A stretch of DNA of 27,354 bases from Candidatus Hydrogenedentota bacterium (GCA_029262095.1 JAJDAB010000154.1:1-27354), one strand, 5' to 3'. Numbered from the stretch's first letter, positions 8,401-15,506 are shown. Translations and numbers: made by a program. Notes: generated from the sequence alone by a model not told the origin.

Positions 8401-9017
8401 GCCCCGGTCAACTTCGCGGTCTCACCCGCAACCGGCGCTGCAGCGTTCACCGTCAATGTGATCTCGTCCGAGAGCAAGTCGTGGACTTCGACGTTGCCGA
8501 CCAACACCGGTTCATCTTGTCCAGCGATGACCACCCGCGCATCTTCGGCGTACGCCTTCGCGATACTCGTGTTCCATTTCCCGCGCCCCTTACCGGGCAG
8601 AATTTTGAGTGCGCTAATCTCGCTGGCCAAGTCGCCGGGCCGTTCGGGAATGGTCCAAACCAACCCTTCGATGCGAATGGCGCGAATATCCGCATTGCGT
8701 CGAGTTAGCGGAGCTGGACTGATCTCGATCAAAACGCGGTCGGCACGCGCATTGAACTCGGGATGGCCGATACGGACGTCGTGAAAAACGACACTCGGCG
8801 ACGGCGACAACTCGATTGTCAATCGACCGATCTCGGTGGGGCGATCGATGCGGTAGGCGACTAGATCGACAATGTTTTGACGAAAGAAATTGGCGGCCCA
8901 CAACGGAGTGCTGAGCAACACTACGACTACGACTGCAAGTACAACGGCATAAATCGGCCACCGGTGGCGGTTTCGGTGGCGAGGTGTGCGCCGTCGGATT
9001 TCGACGGTTAGTGGCAT
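5439..9017 (-). CDS. AsmA-like giant envelope protein
   Basis: A 1192-residue protein with a basic N-terminus and a single membrane anchor at about residues 21-42 (WPIYAVVLAVVVVVLL). A long repetitive beta-rich region follows, opening with IGRLTIELSPSPSVVFHDVRIG, typical of the AsmA/DUF3971 N-terminal repeat. The C-terminal part (LEGKASIENGRITLG, YRMSAIGWVDLDQW, IRMTGPPDDPKTEIAFG) matches the AsmA-like C-terminal region. AsmA/TamB/YhdP proteins are inner-membrane-anchored, groove-shaped proteins that bridge the periplasm and help move phospholipids or assemble the outer membrane. It appears monocistronic and its 3' end meets a convergent gene. No strong Shine-Dalgarno sequence precedes the ATG. 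The family is well supported; lipid transport is inferred from the family. Confidence 0.88.
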   Translation of the reverse strand: MPLTVEIRRRTPRHRNRHRWPIYAVVLAVVVVVLLSTPLWAANFFRQNIVDLVAYRIDRPTEIGRLTIELSPSPSVVFHDVRIGHPEFNARADRVLIEISPAPLTRRNADIRAIRIEGLVWTIPERPGDLASEISALKILPGKGRGKWNTSIAKAYAEDARVVIAGQDEPVLVGNVEVHDLLSDEITLTVNAAAPVAGETAKLTGAASFLKQRDEETALAIKGTASLTDVDSRAFVDEDIVPNTQLDFASIEFVRTGVDRVTIEMSGDSFPASAEAAEVEALTGAFKATALWDDGATNVRIHEWRASGFKFTGDIGVDQVGAVTTAIEQGVANAAGIEAYFKLRPLAKYTVKPNADAQLSVEDLRFRRAPDGNLTLQDGDATFAGVDLLVEDGAQAFAGFSGNVSIADNIINLNNIAGDGLMVNGAIVPNFAEETFHFDLSGDAELTPERLSGFVALDQIREATGRIEITRLSGTAKADGRLPDDLIIEGNLLNGRFQIESPDWSDTLENATVTFSAANDRIMTTASAQSTMLDAVRADGMFFSKEKRWTGKVSGNLASVELPNVEGKTGDVAKRIFEAFGESDLEVIAAISGEQSDRLTFDVTLPGENPSLAAQVDFQNIEDAWTLNDVSVTANLPSRVLTPLIIESVVPTGPMHVVFNRSGTEKRFRADVDLSAANMVFGKHIAKQAGASFSLSIEGGADEDAWAAETVDVAILDTNVRGTLDGDRFTVDPLNVDVAALAPLLREGGTASGQITGSIRTSPNDIDLTLQQVRLALSEDLVADNIDGRLRITDDGVEADELRVNAANSEFTLNLRESDDRWSGGISGRQVDANALMALIESFQAPPGGKTESMLLTDAKPVESGQSLLAAAPEDPPDLSAPIQDDTQPIASPGITGEFDVSVDTLLYKKAALTNVQTRVVASDGNYSATKLSFVPGAGTVTGNVRYSRGEPPHGNRVIADLVFDDVDAKIIDDLAFEKPRKLKGVLDGNVMLSVPMGDEGVELGGVNGSLQLSGTDGTLGSLGFANAVLFVFKTTEILFLRSPFGENGLSFKQLEGKASIENGRITLGVFEEREFKEAIVLQRPSYRMSAIGWVDLDQWNSEVFVHMQPLSSVADAARIFKIDEVEAINSRGGIRIRMTGPPDDPKTEIAFGGPVQAITDELRGGFRSVQGLVKDQIIDGIGGLLRGLLER

Positions 9018-9120
9018 GAAGTACAGTTTAGCATGGCTTGAATGATGAGTCGGCGACGCATGTCATGCCAATCGAAGACGGCAATCCCGAAAAGCAATAA
9101 ATCAATTCTAGTATGAGTCT

Positions 9121-9149
9121 TTGATATTGCGGGGTTTGCGGATTATCAT
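9121..9149 (+). promoter_or_regulatory. sigma70-like promoter for candidate small RNA
   Basis: TTGATA (9121-9126), a 17-base spacer and TATCAT (9144-9149) closely match the sigma70 consensus. Transcription would start near 9156-9157, just before the first of two hairpins. No plus-strand protein gene lies downstream. Confidence 0.5.
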
Positions 9150-9156
9150 CGTGTGT

Positions 9157-9224
9157 TGGAGCTCAATGAGCTCCTTTTCTCCTGGGGGTGCTTGAATCGG
9201 TTTCGATTCGGGTGCCCCCTTTCT
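9157..9224 (+). ncRNA. Candidate intergenic small RNA (two hairpins, U-tract)
   Basis: Starting at the predicted transcription start, the plus-strand transcript would be about 68 nt. Hairpin 1 is a perfect 7-bp stem GGAGCTC/GAGCTCC with loop AAT (9158-9174). A CU-rich linker TTTTCTCCT follows. Hairpin 2 is a 16-bp stem (9184-9199 with 9204-9219) with loop GTTT, followed by TTTCTTA. Four of the 16 pairs are G-U, which pair only in the plus-strand RNA; the minus-strand RNA would have four A-C mismatches. The transcript ends next to, and antisense to, the 3' end of aat. The CU-rich linker could pair with purine-rich ribosome sites. No known RNA family is recognised, and expression is inferred only from sequence. 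Confidence 0.42.
9184..9222 (+). terminator. Rho-independent terminator, plus strand
   Basis: A 16-bp GC-rich stem including G-U pairs, with a 4-base loop, followed by TTTCTT. The geometry favours plus-strand termination. It could also weakly terminate aat transcripts, but on that strand the stem has four mismatches and no following U-run. Confidence 0.5.
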
Positions 9225-9227
9225 TAA

Positions 9228-9926
9228 TCAATCCAGGGTCCAGCGGCCTTTCAAGGTCGGATTCATCATTGCGGTTGCCAATGTCTGTAGAAACTCTGCC
9301 CGTGTGATTTCCCTCGCGCCAAGGGATATAAGATGGTCGTTGGGAACTTGGCAATCGATGAGCGGCCATTTGCGATCGATGGCGAGATCGACGAGTCGAG
9401 CCATGGCAACTTTCGAGGCGTCAGATGTGTGGGAGAACATCGACTCGCCGAAGAAGCATGCGCCGAGGGAGACGCCGTAAATGCCGCCAGCGAGTTCTCC
9501 GTCTTGCCATACTTCAAGCGAATGGGCATAGCCCGCTTCATGCAGGGCGATATAGGCTCGTCGCATTTCCGGCAATATCCATGTGCTATCTCGCGGCGGT
9601 GCTTGTGGCGCGGCGCAGGCATCGATGACCTGGTCAAATGCCTGGTCGGCGGTCACCGTGAACTTTTTTCGATTGAGTGTCCGTCGGAGACTGCGCGAGA
9701 TGTGGAATTCACTTGGCAGAAGAATCATGCGTGGATCGGGACACCACCATAGGATTGGATCGCCTTCTGAATACCAGGGAAAAATACCTTGCCTATAGGC
9801 GAGCACTAGGCGGTCAACGCTGAGATCGCCGCCGATGGCCAGGAGTCCGTCCGGCGTTGCCTGTTCCGGCGGCGGAAACGCCAGTTGACGAGACCTCAGA
9901 CCGAATCCCCGGGATCCTTTGCTCAT
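9228..9926 (-). CDS. aat: Leucyl/phenylalanyl-tRNA--protein transferase
   Basis: A 232-residue cytoplasmic enzyme that transfers Leu or Phe from aminoacyl-tRNA to N-terminal Arg or Lys of proteins, marking them for ClpS/ClpAP in the N-degron pathway. Hallmarks are present in order: FPPPEQATPDGLLAIGGDLS, FPWYSEGDPILWWCPDPR, HSLEVWQDGELAGGIYG, LGACFFGESMFSHTSDASK and LIDCQVPNDHLISLGA. The length is normal. The ATG at 9926 overlaps the stop of the preceding exported protein by 4 bp, which decides this start over longer options. It is the last gene of a three-gene operon, an odd partner for two exported proteins. The call is confident. Confidence 0.97.
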   Translation of the reverse strand: MSKGSRGFGLRSRQLAFPPPEQATPDGLLAIGGDLSVDRLVLAYRQGIFPWYSEGDPILWWCPDPRMILLPSEFHISRSLRRTLNRKKFTVTADQAFDQVIDACAAPQAPPRDSTWILPEMRRAYIALHEAGYAHSLEVWQDGELAGGIYGVSLGACFFGESMFSHTSDASKVAMARLVDLAIDRKWPLIDCQVPNDHLISLGAREITRAEFLQTLATAMMNPTLKGRWTLD

Positions 9927-10927
9927 GGATCTTCTGCGGCAGGCGGATCGCTTTCGGCGACACCAGCTGGCGATACGCGAACCCACTGAATGCCCACCGA
10001 CGACGAGTCTGCTCTCGGAGCAAGAATGTTTGTTGGCCCTTGAAATGAATCCCAGGGAACAGTTGCGCGTTCATCTGTGACGTCTGTGGATTGTCCAGAA
10101 ATGAGTGCGTTCAGGGGCGTGTCAACGAATAGGATGATTTGCATTCGCGGGCTCAACTCCGCCGATGTGTAGCCTGAAATCCCGATGGACCAGCGAGCCG
10201 GTTTCATGGTGCGCCGGATCAATTGATATGCACCTGCATCGACGGATACGTCTTCCACTACACCTGGAGTGGTCTCGCCGATGGCGAGGATGACGTCTTT
10301 GCCGCAGTGCGTAAGGTGGGGTGCCGAATCGAAGTAGTCGCCAAATCGGCCTTTAGCCGAATCGCGTTTGCCAGGTGCAATGATGGTTGGGATGGACGAA
10401 GTGTTCAGCCAGTCGAGAAGGGTACGATACTCATCCGCGCTGCCGTTTGCGGTTAGGTCTCCGGTCACGACCATGAACAATGGGGACTCGCCTGAAAACG
10501 CACCGGCCAATGAGGCCTCCTGTGCCTCCTCCATGCCCGGGCTCGCGATGTGGGCGATGTAATAGTGGTCCGGCACTTCTTCCAATACGAGAAGGGCGCG
10601 TCGCTGAATATCTTCCACTTCGTTGAGAACGCCCACAAGGTTGTAGAGGCCTGGGGTGAATTCGCCCGGGATTTCGATTGTTGCTTCCGAATTTCCACCG
10701 GGAATTCGACGCCAATTTGCGGCCATATCAATAAGGCTTTCTCCTGTATCCACGAAGATATCCGGCTCGCCTTGGGCGCGGACCTCAAAACTTTCGCCGC
10801 GCACAACGAGCGCGGGTTGGCCGTTGTTCGGGACGCGGATGAAGTCCAACGTGCCGTCCTCCGAACGGGCATTCGCCACGCCCAGCGTCATCAATACGAG
10901 CGCGAATACTGCGGCCATACGCGTCAT
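9923..10927 (-). CDS. Exported degenerate calcineurin-like phosphoesterase (likely pseudoenzyme)
   Basis: A 334-residue protein with a signal peptide (MTRMAAVFALVLMTLGVANA). Residues about 25-115 look like a beta-sandwich accessory domain. From about 120 the order of elements follows calcineurin-like metallophosphoesterases, but the metal ligands are changed. Motif I, normally DxH, reads IAHIASPG. Motif II, normally GDLTDNG, reads GDLTANG (156-162). Motif III, normally GNHD, reads PGKRD (185-189). ILFVDTPLN occupies the place of the usual HxP loop. Loss of these ligands argues against normal two-metal catalysis and for a binding role. Both ends overlap neighbours by 4 bp (TolB-like upstream, aat downstream), so it is translated as part of an operon. 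An upstream extension to 11086 is rejected because it would run through the TolB-like gene. The family is inferred; the degeneration is seen directly. Confidence 0.7.
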   Translation of the reverse strand: MTRMAAVFALVLMTLGVANARSEDGTLDFIRVPNNGQPALVVRGESFEVRAQGEPDIFVDTGESLIDMAANWRRIPGGNSEATIEIPGEFTPGLYNLVGVLNEVEDIQRRALLVLEEVPDHYYIAHIASPGMEEAQEASLAGAFSGESPLFMVVTGDLTANGSADEYRTLLDWLNTSSIPTIIAPGKRDSAKGRFGDYFDSAPHLTHCGKDVILAIGETTPGVVEDVSVDAGAYQLIRRTMKPARWSIGISGYTSAELSPRMQIILFVDTPLNALISGQSTDVTDERATVPWDSFQGPTNILAPRADSSSVGIQWVRVSPAGVAESDPPAAEDP

Positions 10928-12000
10928 GGGGACGGCCTCCACGCAGGGGCCAATTGAAGGCCCGGCGTGTTGCTCAACTTGACCGTTTCTTTTCCGTTGG
11001 CGGCCGAAGCGAACAAATTCGCGATCCCGGTTTGATCGGATACATAAACGATCCATTCGCCGTCTGGCGACCAATCGGGATCCCATGTGTTTGCGTCATG
11101 TGGCGCATTGACTTCGCTGACCAGCACGCGTAGTGCGTTCACTTGGTAAACGCCGCGTCGGCCCCCGCGAAATGATTCAAACGCAATCGTCCGGCGATTG
11201 GGCGACCAGCGCGGATTCCAATCGGCGGCCCGATGATTGGTAACATCCACCGAACCGCGGGATGGCGCGTAAACGAATATCTCGCGATCGCCGCCGTCAT
11301 TAGATTCGAACGCTAAAATGTCGCCAATGCCGGGCGATGTGGGCGCCCACTCGAAATATTTGCCATGATCCGGCATGGCGTCGTTTATGCGGTCGGCACG
11401 ATTCGCTGTGACCCAGAACAGATCGGTAGTCTGCGATCCGTGGCCTCCAATACGTGCCACACACACGAGCCGATCTTGCGATGTCCAGGCGGGTTGCATC
11501 AGTGGAATTTGATCCCCGCCCCAGCGGGTCGAAGCATTCGTAGCTAAATGGTATACGTAGACTTGCTCGTCGTTTGGCAATCCGGATTCGAAAGCGATTC
11601 GGGTACCGTCCGGAGACCAACGTGGGTGCCGCACCGACCCTGTGGGTATCGCTATCACCATCGGATTGGCACCATTTGCCTCGACTACGCGAATACGCCG
11701 CTCACCATCCTGGTCGAATGTGTGGGCAATATGGATTCTATCAGGTGACCAAGTCGGGCGACCGTCATGTTTTCCGCTTCCCACAGCAAGGACTTGGTCC
11801 GACGCAATGTGAAGCACGCTGACCATCAAGATTTCCGGCCGACTGCCGGACAAGAAGGCGATGTCGCCATCGGGCTGGGCGTAGGCCTCCGAAAGGGCGA
11901 CAATCGCGCAAATGCCAATAATCGTTTGTGTTGGTAGTGTCCAACCAGGCGAATATGCGACCGTTGACGGGCTGGGCGATGTTGTAGATGAATCAGGCAT
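10924..12000 (-). CDS. TolB-like PD40 beta-propeller protein
   Basis: A 358-residue protein with PD40/WD40-like repeats: PTWSPDRIHIAHTF, HPRWSPDGTRIAFES, NPRWSPNRRTIAFES, DPDWSPDGEWIVYVS and APAWRPSP. Each has the W-S-P-D/N-G core of TolB-type blades. Together they make a beta-propeller that usually binds proteins or glycans in the periplasm. A hydrophobic stretch TIIGICAIVALSEAYAQ near residues 26-42 looks like a signal peptide preceded by a Ser/Thr/Pro-rich leader, so the true start may lie inside the annotated N-terminus. No clear ribosome site precedes the ATG at 12000. It is the first gene of the operon with the degenerate phosphoesterase and aat. There is no Pal/Tol neighbour, so it is probably not the canonical TolB. 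Confidence 0.8.
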   Translation of the reverse strand: MPDSSTTSPSPSTVAYSPGWTLPTQTIIGICAIVALSEAYAQPDGDIAFLSGSRPEILMVSVLHIASDQVLAVGSGKHDGRPTWSPDRIHIAHTFDQDGERRIRVVEANGANPMVIAIPTGSVRHPRWSPDGTRIAFESGLPNDEQVYVYHLATNASTRWGGDQIPLMQPAWTSQDRLVCVARIGGHGSQTTDLFWVTANRADRINDAMPDHGKYFEWAPTSPGIGDILAFESNDGGDREIFVYAPSRGSVDVTNHRAADWNPRWSPNRRTIAFESFRGGRRGVYQVNALRVLVSEVNAPHDANTWDPDWSPDGEWIVYVSDQTGIANLFASAANGKETVKLSNTPGLQLAPAWRPSP

Positions 12001-12197
12001 GAAACGGAGTGTCTGCGCGAATTAGCGGTGATCGGGCTTTCGGAGATGACGGTCTGATCCGCCTATCCAATGCCGCACCGGCAGCGGCCCATTGTGATCT
12101 GCGGCGGAATTGTAGCACATGGCCTAGCGGTGCTTCGGAGCCGTGACATCGCCCCGCATTGGCCGGAATGCACGGTTGCTGGTACGATATTGGCCGT

Positions 12198-12218
12198 GGA
12201 CGGGTATCTCACCCGTCC
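12198..12218. promoter_or_regulatory. Perfect inverted repeat upstream of pseudopilin gene
   Basis: GGACGGGT and ACCCGTCC form an 8-bp perfect dyad around ATCTC. It lies in the divergent region between the TolB-like operon (-) and the pseudopilin gene (+), 24-69 bases before the latter's possible starts. It could be an operator or a leader hairpin. There is no T-run for termination. Confidence 0.3.
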
Positions 12219-12287
12219 TGGGGCTTGGGAATCGCACGACGAATGATGCATACGATACGTACAGCGGCGAATCAACCGAAATTGGCC

Positions 12288-13337
12288 ATGCGTCGCCATC
12301 GGACCCGCGGATTGACGCTCATTGAGTTGATGGTCGTTATCTCGATCTTGTCGATCTTAGCGGCGCTGTTGCTGCCCGCCCTCGCGCGGGCACGAGAAAT
12401 GGCGCGGCGGACGTTTTGCAATAACAACATGAAGCAAATTGGTTTGGTCATGCGGATGTACGCGGATGAGGCGGGCGGCGTCTATCCCGCCGGATCCAAG
12501 AACGCACACTATGGCGATATTCGTCAACTCGCCTGGCTCGGTCGCCAGCTTACACGGAACAATTATGGAGTCGATGGTAGCGTCATTTACCCGGATTACC
12601 TGGAAGATTTCGACATATTCGTTTGCCCGTCCTCGGCCAAAGAACTCGAAGATGAATTGGCGGACTGGTATACGGACCTGACATTCGTGGAACAATACGT
12701 GGACCCGGTGCTAAAGGCCGATCCTCGCAATCTTGAAATTCTGCCCAGCTTATACGGCGAGCGGCCCGATCCGGATTGCCTGACCAGTCAACACTACATC
12801 TATCTGCCGCATGCGGTGGCCACTGAAGAGAATATGCTCTTTCTCTTTGACGAGTACTATCGGCTGATGGCTGCTGGGGAAACGCAACATTTTCTGGGAA
12901 TGAAATTGACCGTTCCGGGTGGACACGGTCCGGGCAATCAAGACACGTTTTTTCGCATTCGAGACGGTGTAAATAGGATGTTCATCGAAGACATCAATCG
13001 GCCGGGATTGACCGCTGTGCCGGAAACGCGAATCCCGCTCTTGTTCGATTCAATGGCGCTCTATGGGCGGCATTTGCCCAATCATGTCGTTCCGCCTGGT
13101 GGGAACGTGTTGTTTATGGACGGTCACGTCGAGTACAAACGATTCCCGGACAAAAAGCTGGATCCGCCGTATACCCCGGACTTGGTGGAGTGGCTTCGCG
13201 CGAACACGTATAATAATCAGGTGCTGCAAAACGTGCCTCCATGGTGTAGCAATCGGATGCCCGATACGGAGTTTGCGCCTCGGTACCTGTTTTATCCGAA
13301 AGATCCCCTGTACAAGGATTTGTTCTTTACGTATTAG
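12288..13337 (+). CDS. Type II secretion pseudopilin-like protein with C-terminal DGH motif
   Basis: With the start at 12288 the protein has 349 residues and a short prepilin leader, MRRHRTRG, cleaved before LTLIELMVVIS (E at +5). A pilin transmembrane helix follows (ISILSILAALLLPALARAR). The segment NNNMKQIGLVMRMYADEAGGVYP is typical of planctomycete-type processing-associated pseudopilins. Near the C-terminus HVVPPGGNVLFMDGHVEY corresponds to the H-Xn-DG signature, here with 11 rather than 9 residues between H and DG. ATGs at 12243/12246 would give a 22-23-residue leader and remain possible; no start has a good ribosome site. Such proteins are anchored by a prepilin peptidase and thought to act in secretion or surface structures. 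The next gene starts 46 bases downstream on the same strand. Confidence 0.85.
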   Translation: MRRHRTRGLTLIELMVVISILSILAALLLPALARAREMARRTFCNNNMKQIGLVMRMYADEAGGVYPAGSKNAHYGDIRQLAWLGRQLTRNNYGVDGSVIYPDYLEDFDIFVCPSSAKELEDELADWYTDLTFVEQYVDPVLKADPRNLEILPSLYGERPDPDCLTSQHYIYLPHAVATEENMLFLFDEYYRLMAAGETQHFLGMKLTVPGGHGPGNQDTFFRIRDGVNRMFIEDINRPGLTAVPETRIPLLFDSMALYGRHLPNHVVPPGGNVLFMDGHVEYKRFPDKKLDPPYTPDLVEWLRANTYNNQVLQNVPPWCSNRMPDTEFAPRYLFYPKDPLYKDLFFTY

Positions 13338-13383
13338 GTAAGGGCGCGAAAAGCGCCTCCGGCCCCAAAACTTGGATGGAACC

Positions 13384-15027
13384 ATGAATCATCGAATCGT
13401 GCGAGTGTGGATTGCGGCGGCCATATTGGTCGGTTTGGCGGCGCAGGATGCTGCGGCTTGGGGACCACAGTCGCGGCGGGCGATTACGGGAACAGCGCTG
13501 CAAATGCTGCGGCGAAGTTACCCCGATGTATTCAAGACGGACGACGCCAATTTTGAAGGCGACCTGATTCGCGGTGCATTGGATGGACCGACCGCCTTGC
13601 GCGAGTCCTTACCGATGAATTCGGATGCTGCACTGGTCAACTCGATCGGCGCTCAAATTAATCAGCTCAGGCATGCACGGCAAACCGGTGTGGGCAGTTA
13701 TTTCGCCTATCGAATGGGTGTGCTGTCGGCGCTTGTTGGTGACTATTTCTTGCCGTTTGCGGGGGATGAATCCACGCGGAAGCGGGAAATCGTGAGCCGG
13801 ATTCAGGCCGATTTGGAGAAAGAACTTGAATCATTCCGCTATCAGCCATCTCGACCGAATCTCCAATTCATCCGATACCCCAACGAGTACTTCCAAGAAC
13901 GACGGAAATTCTTCAACGATGCCGAGTTGTTGATTGCCGCCGATTATTCGCGGGGTGGCCCCGGCTACAACGGCTATATGAAGAACGGCGGGGAGGCATT
14001 CTTTGGGAACGCGGTTGAAGCGATCTCGGATGTTTGGAATACCGTGTTGGCCAGGAGTGAGGGTGTCGGAGCTTCATCGGATGAAGCACTGACATGGTTC
14101 TTGGTCGACAAAATCGAATACTTGCTGAGTGTGAAGAAAAATGTTCGTGAAGCCGAACGGGCTCAAGAAATGTTTAGCCGAATCAACCGGAATGATTTCG
14201 AGGCGTATGAAAAGGTCGCGGACTACTTCTACGGCTTCGGCGGCGAAATGGGAACAGACATTGGACTTCGGATGTGGGAAACGTCGCTGACGGCTTCGGG
14301 GCCGGAGCGTCGGCGGGTGTTGGGAAAACTTGCCGATCACTACATGAACGAGGGCGAAGAAGTATTTCAGTTGGCAAAGCAACCCAATGCCCCGAAAGAT
14401 TCTTTGGAACGGGCGAAAGTCCAGTTTCTGCGTGCATTGGAATATGACCGAAACAGTCAGGCTGCGGCAATGAAGGTTAAAGAAGTGCAGGCGGCGATCG
14501 AAGACAAACTCGAACAACAGATGACCATGATGGAGTTGGTCAGTAGCGCGCAGGAAATGATGCGCAAGGCGGAGGGGAACTTGGCGCAGAAGGCGTATGA
14601 ATCGGCTTTGTCGACATTTGAGCGATCGATTCACACGTTTAGCCAGGTGAGCAGCGAGTTTGAGGAGCAGGCCCGCGCGTCAAGCGAAGGCACGGAACGG
14701 GCCAAGAGCCAAATCAACCGGCTGATCAATTCGGTATTCGATGAAGGCCGATCATTCTTGAATAACGGCGATGACCTGTTCGATCAAAAGAAATTCGCGG
14801 AATCAATCGCAGAGTATAAGAAGGTCGATCCGCACGTTGAGTTTATGAACGATGTGGACCTTGGCCCCGGCCAACGCCAAGAGTTGGAAGAGCTATTGGC
14901 CCAGGCCGATGATAGCGTCGTGAAAGCAGAGAACGAAAAACGCCGTGCAGATGCCGCCGCAAAGCAAGCTGGCACCGCACCCGGTGCGGCGGTACCGCCG
15001 GCAGCGCGTCCGCCTGCGGGGAACTAG
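13384..15027 (+). CDS. Exported helical protein: S1/P1-PLC-like N-terminus without zinc ligands, TPR-like C-terminus
   Basis: A 547-residue protein with a signal peptide ending AAA before W26-G27. Residues 26-220 echo zinc-dependent phospholipase C/S1-P1 nuclease proteins. In those, the mature protein starts at a Trp, WGxxxH is a zinc site, and a later G-x-L-x-H-x-x-D motif supplies more ligands. Here the corresponding stretches are WGPQSRRAIT and GVLSALVGDYFLPF, so most histidine ligands are absent. Residues about 320-520 are amphipathic helices with TPR-like spacing (KVQFLRALEYDRNSQAA, ALSTFERSIHTFSQVSSEF, KKFAESIAEYKKVDP). The C-terminal tail is Ala/Pro-rich. The start at 13384 is preceded by GGATGGA; a TTG four codons earlier is less likely. 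Probably cotranscribed with the pseudopilin gene. The PLC-like relationship is a hypothesis; export and the helical repeats are better supported. Confidence 0.6.
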   Translation: MNHRIVRVWIAAAILVGLAAQDAAAWGPQSRRAITGTALQMLRRSYPDVFKTDDANFEGDLIRGALDGPTALRESLPMNSDAALVNSIGAQINQLRHARQTGVGSYFAYRMGVLSALVGDYFLPFAGDESTRKREIVSRIQADLEKELESFRYQPSRPNLQFIRYPNEYFQERRKFFNDAELLIAADYSRGGPGYNGYMKNGGEAFFGNAVEAISDVWNTVLARSEGVGASSDEALTWFLVDKIEYLLSVKKNVREAERAQEMFSRINRNDFEAYEKVADYFYGFGGEMGTDIGLRMWETSLTASGPERRRVLGKLADHYMNEGEEVFQLAKQPNAPKDSLERAKVQFLRALEYDRNSQAAAMKVKEVQAAIEDKLEQQMTMMELVSSAQEMMRKAEGNLAQKAYESALSTFERSIHTFSQVSSEFEEQARASSEGTERAKSQINRLINSVFDEGRSFLNNGDDLFDQKKFAESIAEYKKVDPHVEFMNDVDLGPGQRQELEELLAQADDSVVKAENEKRRADAAAKQAGTAPGAAVPPAARPPAGN

Positions 15028-15197
15028 TTCTCAGCGAGCGAAGCACACTTTCGATCGTGATCGATTTCTCGCGCGGATATCGAGATGCCGGATATCCAAT
15101 GCGTGCGGCTTGGAGTCCTTCGGTCTGTGCTTATGGCGCGGTCGGAGACCGGCCAAATTTTGAACGCAACCAGGATCGATGAGTTCGCCAAGATTCT

Positions 15198-15222
15198 CAT
15201 TCCCACGCTCCGCGTGAGAACG
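15198..15222. repeat. Dispersed palindromic repeat, copy 1 (CATTCCCACG...GAACG)
   Basis: CATTCCCACG, CTCCG and CGTGAGAACG make an imperfect palindrome. A second copy with the same ends and a different centre lies at 22059-22086. Both are intergenic, as expected for a REP-like dispersed element. Confidence 0.6.
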
Positions 15223-15353
15223 CATAGCGAAACGTCCAACAGCCTGCGAACGAAATCGAGCGCCAGCGTTTCGGGTCAGCAGGCGCTTTGCCCTCCCCGT
15301 TTCGTTTTGAGTCGTCGAATCCACACTCCATACGAATGATCTCGTTCCGTAAA

Positions 15354-15372
15354 CTCCCGATACAATCGGGAG
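15354..15372. repeat. Perfect 8-bp inverted repeat (hairpin)
   Basis: CTCCCGAT, loop ACA and ATCGGGAG form a perfect stem. It is followed by the palindrome CTACGTAG. No T-run follows, so it is not a typical terminator; it may be a REP-like element. Confidence 0.45.
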
Positions 15373-15467
15373 CTACGTAGCGTGCATTGGTGATGAGCGT
15401 TGGTGGACTTCGGGGCGGAATGTCGACGATGTGTGGATGTGAACTACCTTAATCTTCTCGTACAGAT

Positions 15468-15506
15468 CAAAAAAGAAGACGCCCGAAGGTTTTCCCTTCG
15501 AGCGTC
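15468..15506 (-). terminator. Rho-independent terminator of the gspIJKF operon
   Basis: On the minus strand GACGC and CGAAGG pair with their complements across an A-C mismatch, forming a hairpin from 15506 to 15478 with a GAAAA loop. TTCTTTTTTG follows immediately. It lies 31 bases after the gspF stop. Confidence 0.8.

Larger units (their letters stand above)
15028..15467. other. Non-coding stretch with palindromic repeats
   Basis: This is the gap between two convergent genes. Short open frames on both strands (for example 15085-15339 + and 15031-15324 -) lack ribosome sites, domain-like content and codon use resembling the neighbours. The stretch holds a dispersed palindromic repeat (15198-15222) and an 8-bp hairpin (15354-15372), listed separately. 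Confidence 0.6.

Noticed and set aside
9184..9219. Hairpin as the terminator of aat
   Set aside because: On the aat strand the stem has four A-C mismatches and is followed by purines; the plus-strand orientation fits better.
10928..11086. N-terminal extension of the degenerate phosphoesterase
   Set aside because: It would overlap the TolB-like gene by over 150 bases; the internal ATG with a 4-bp overlap is followed by a clear signal peptide.
15031..15324. Short open frame on the minus strand in the convergent gap
   Set aside because: It runs through the palindromic repeat, has no ribosome site and lies beyond the gspF terminator.
15085..15339. 84-codon plus-strand open frame in the same gap
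   Set aside because: No ribosome site, overlaps the repeat, and its composition does not resemble a folded protein.
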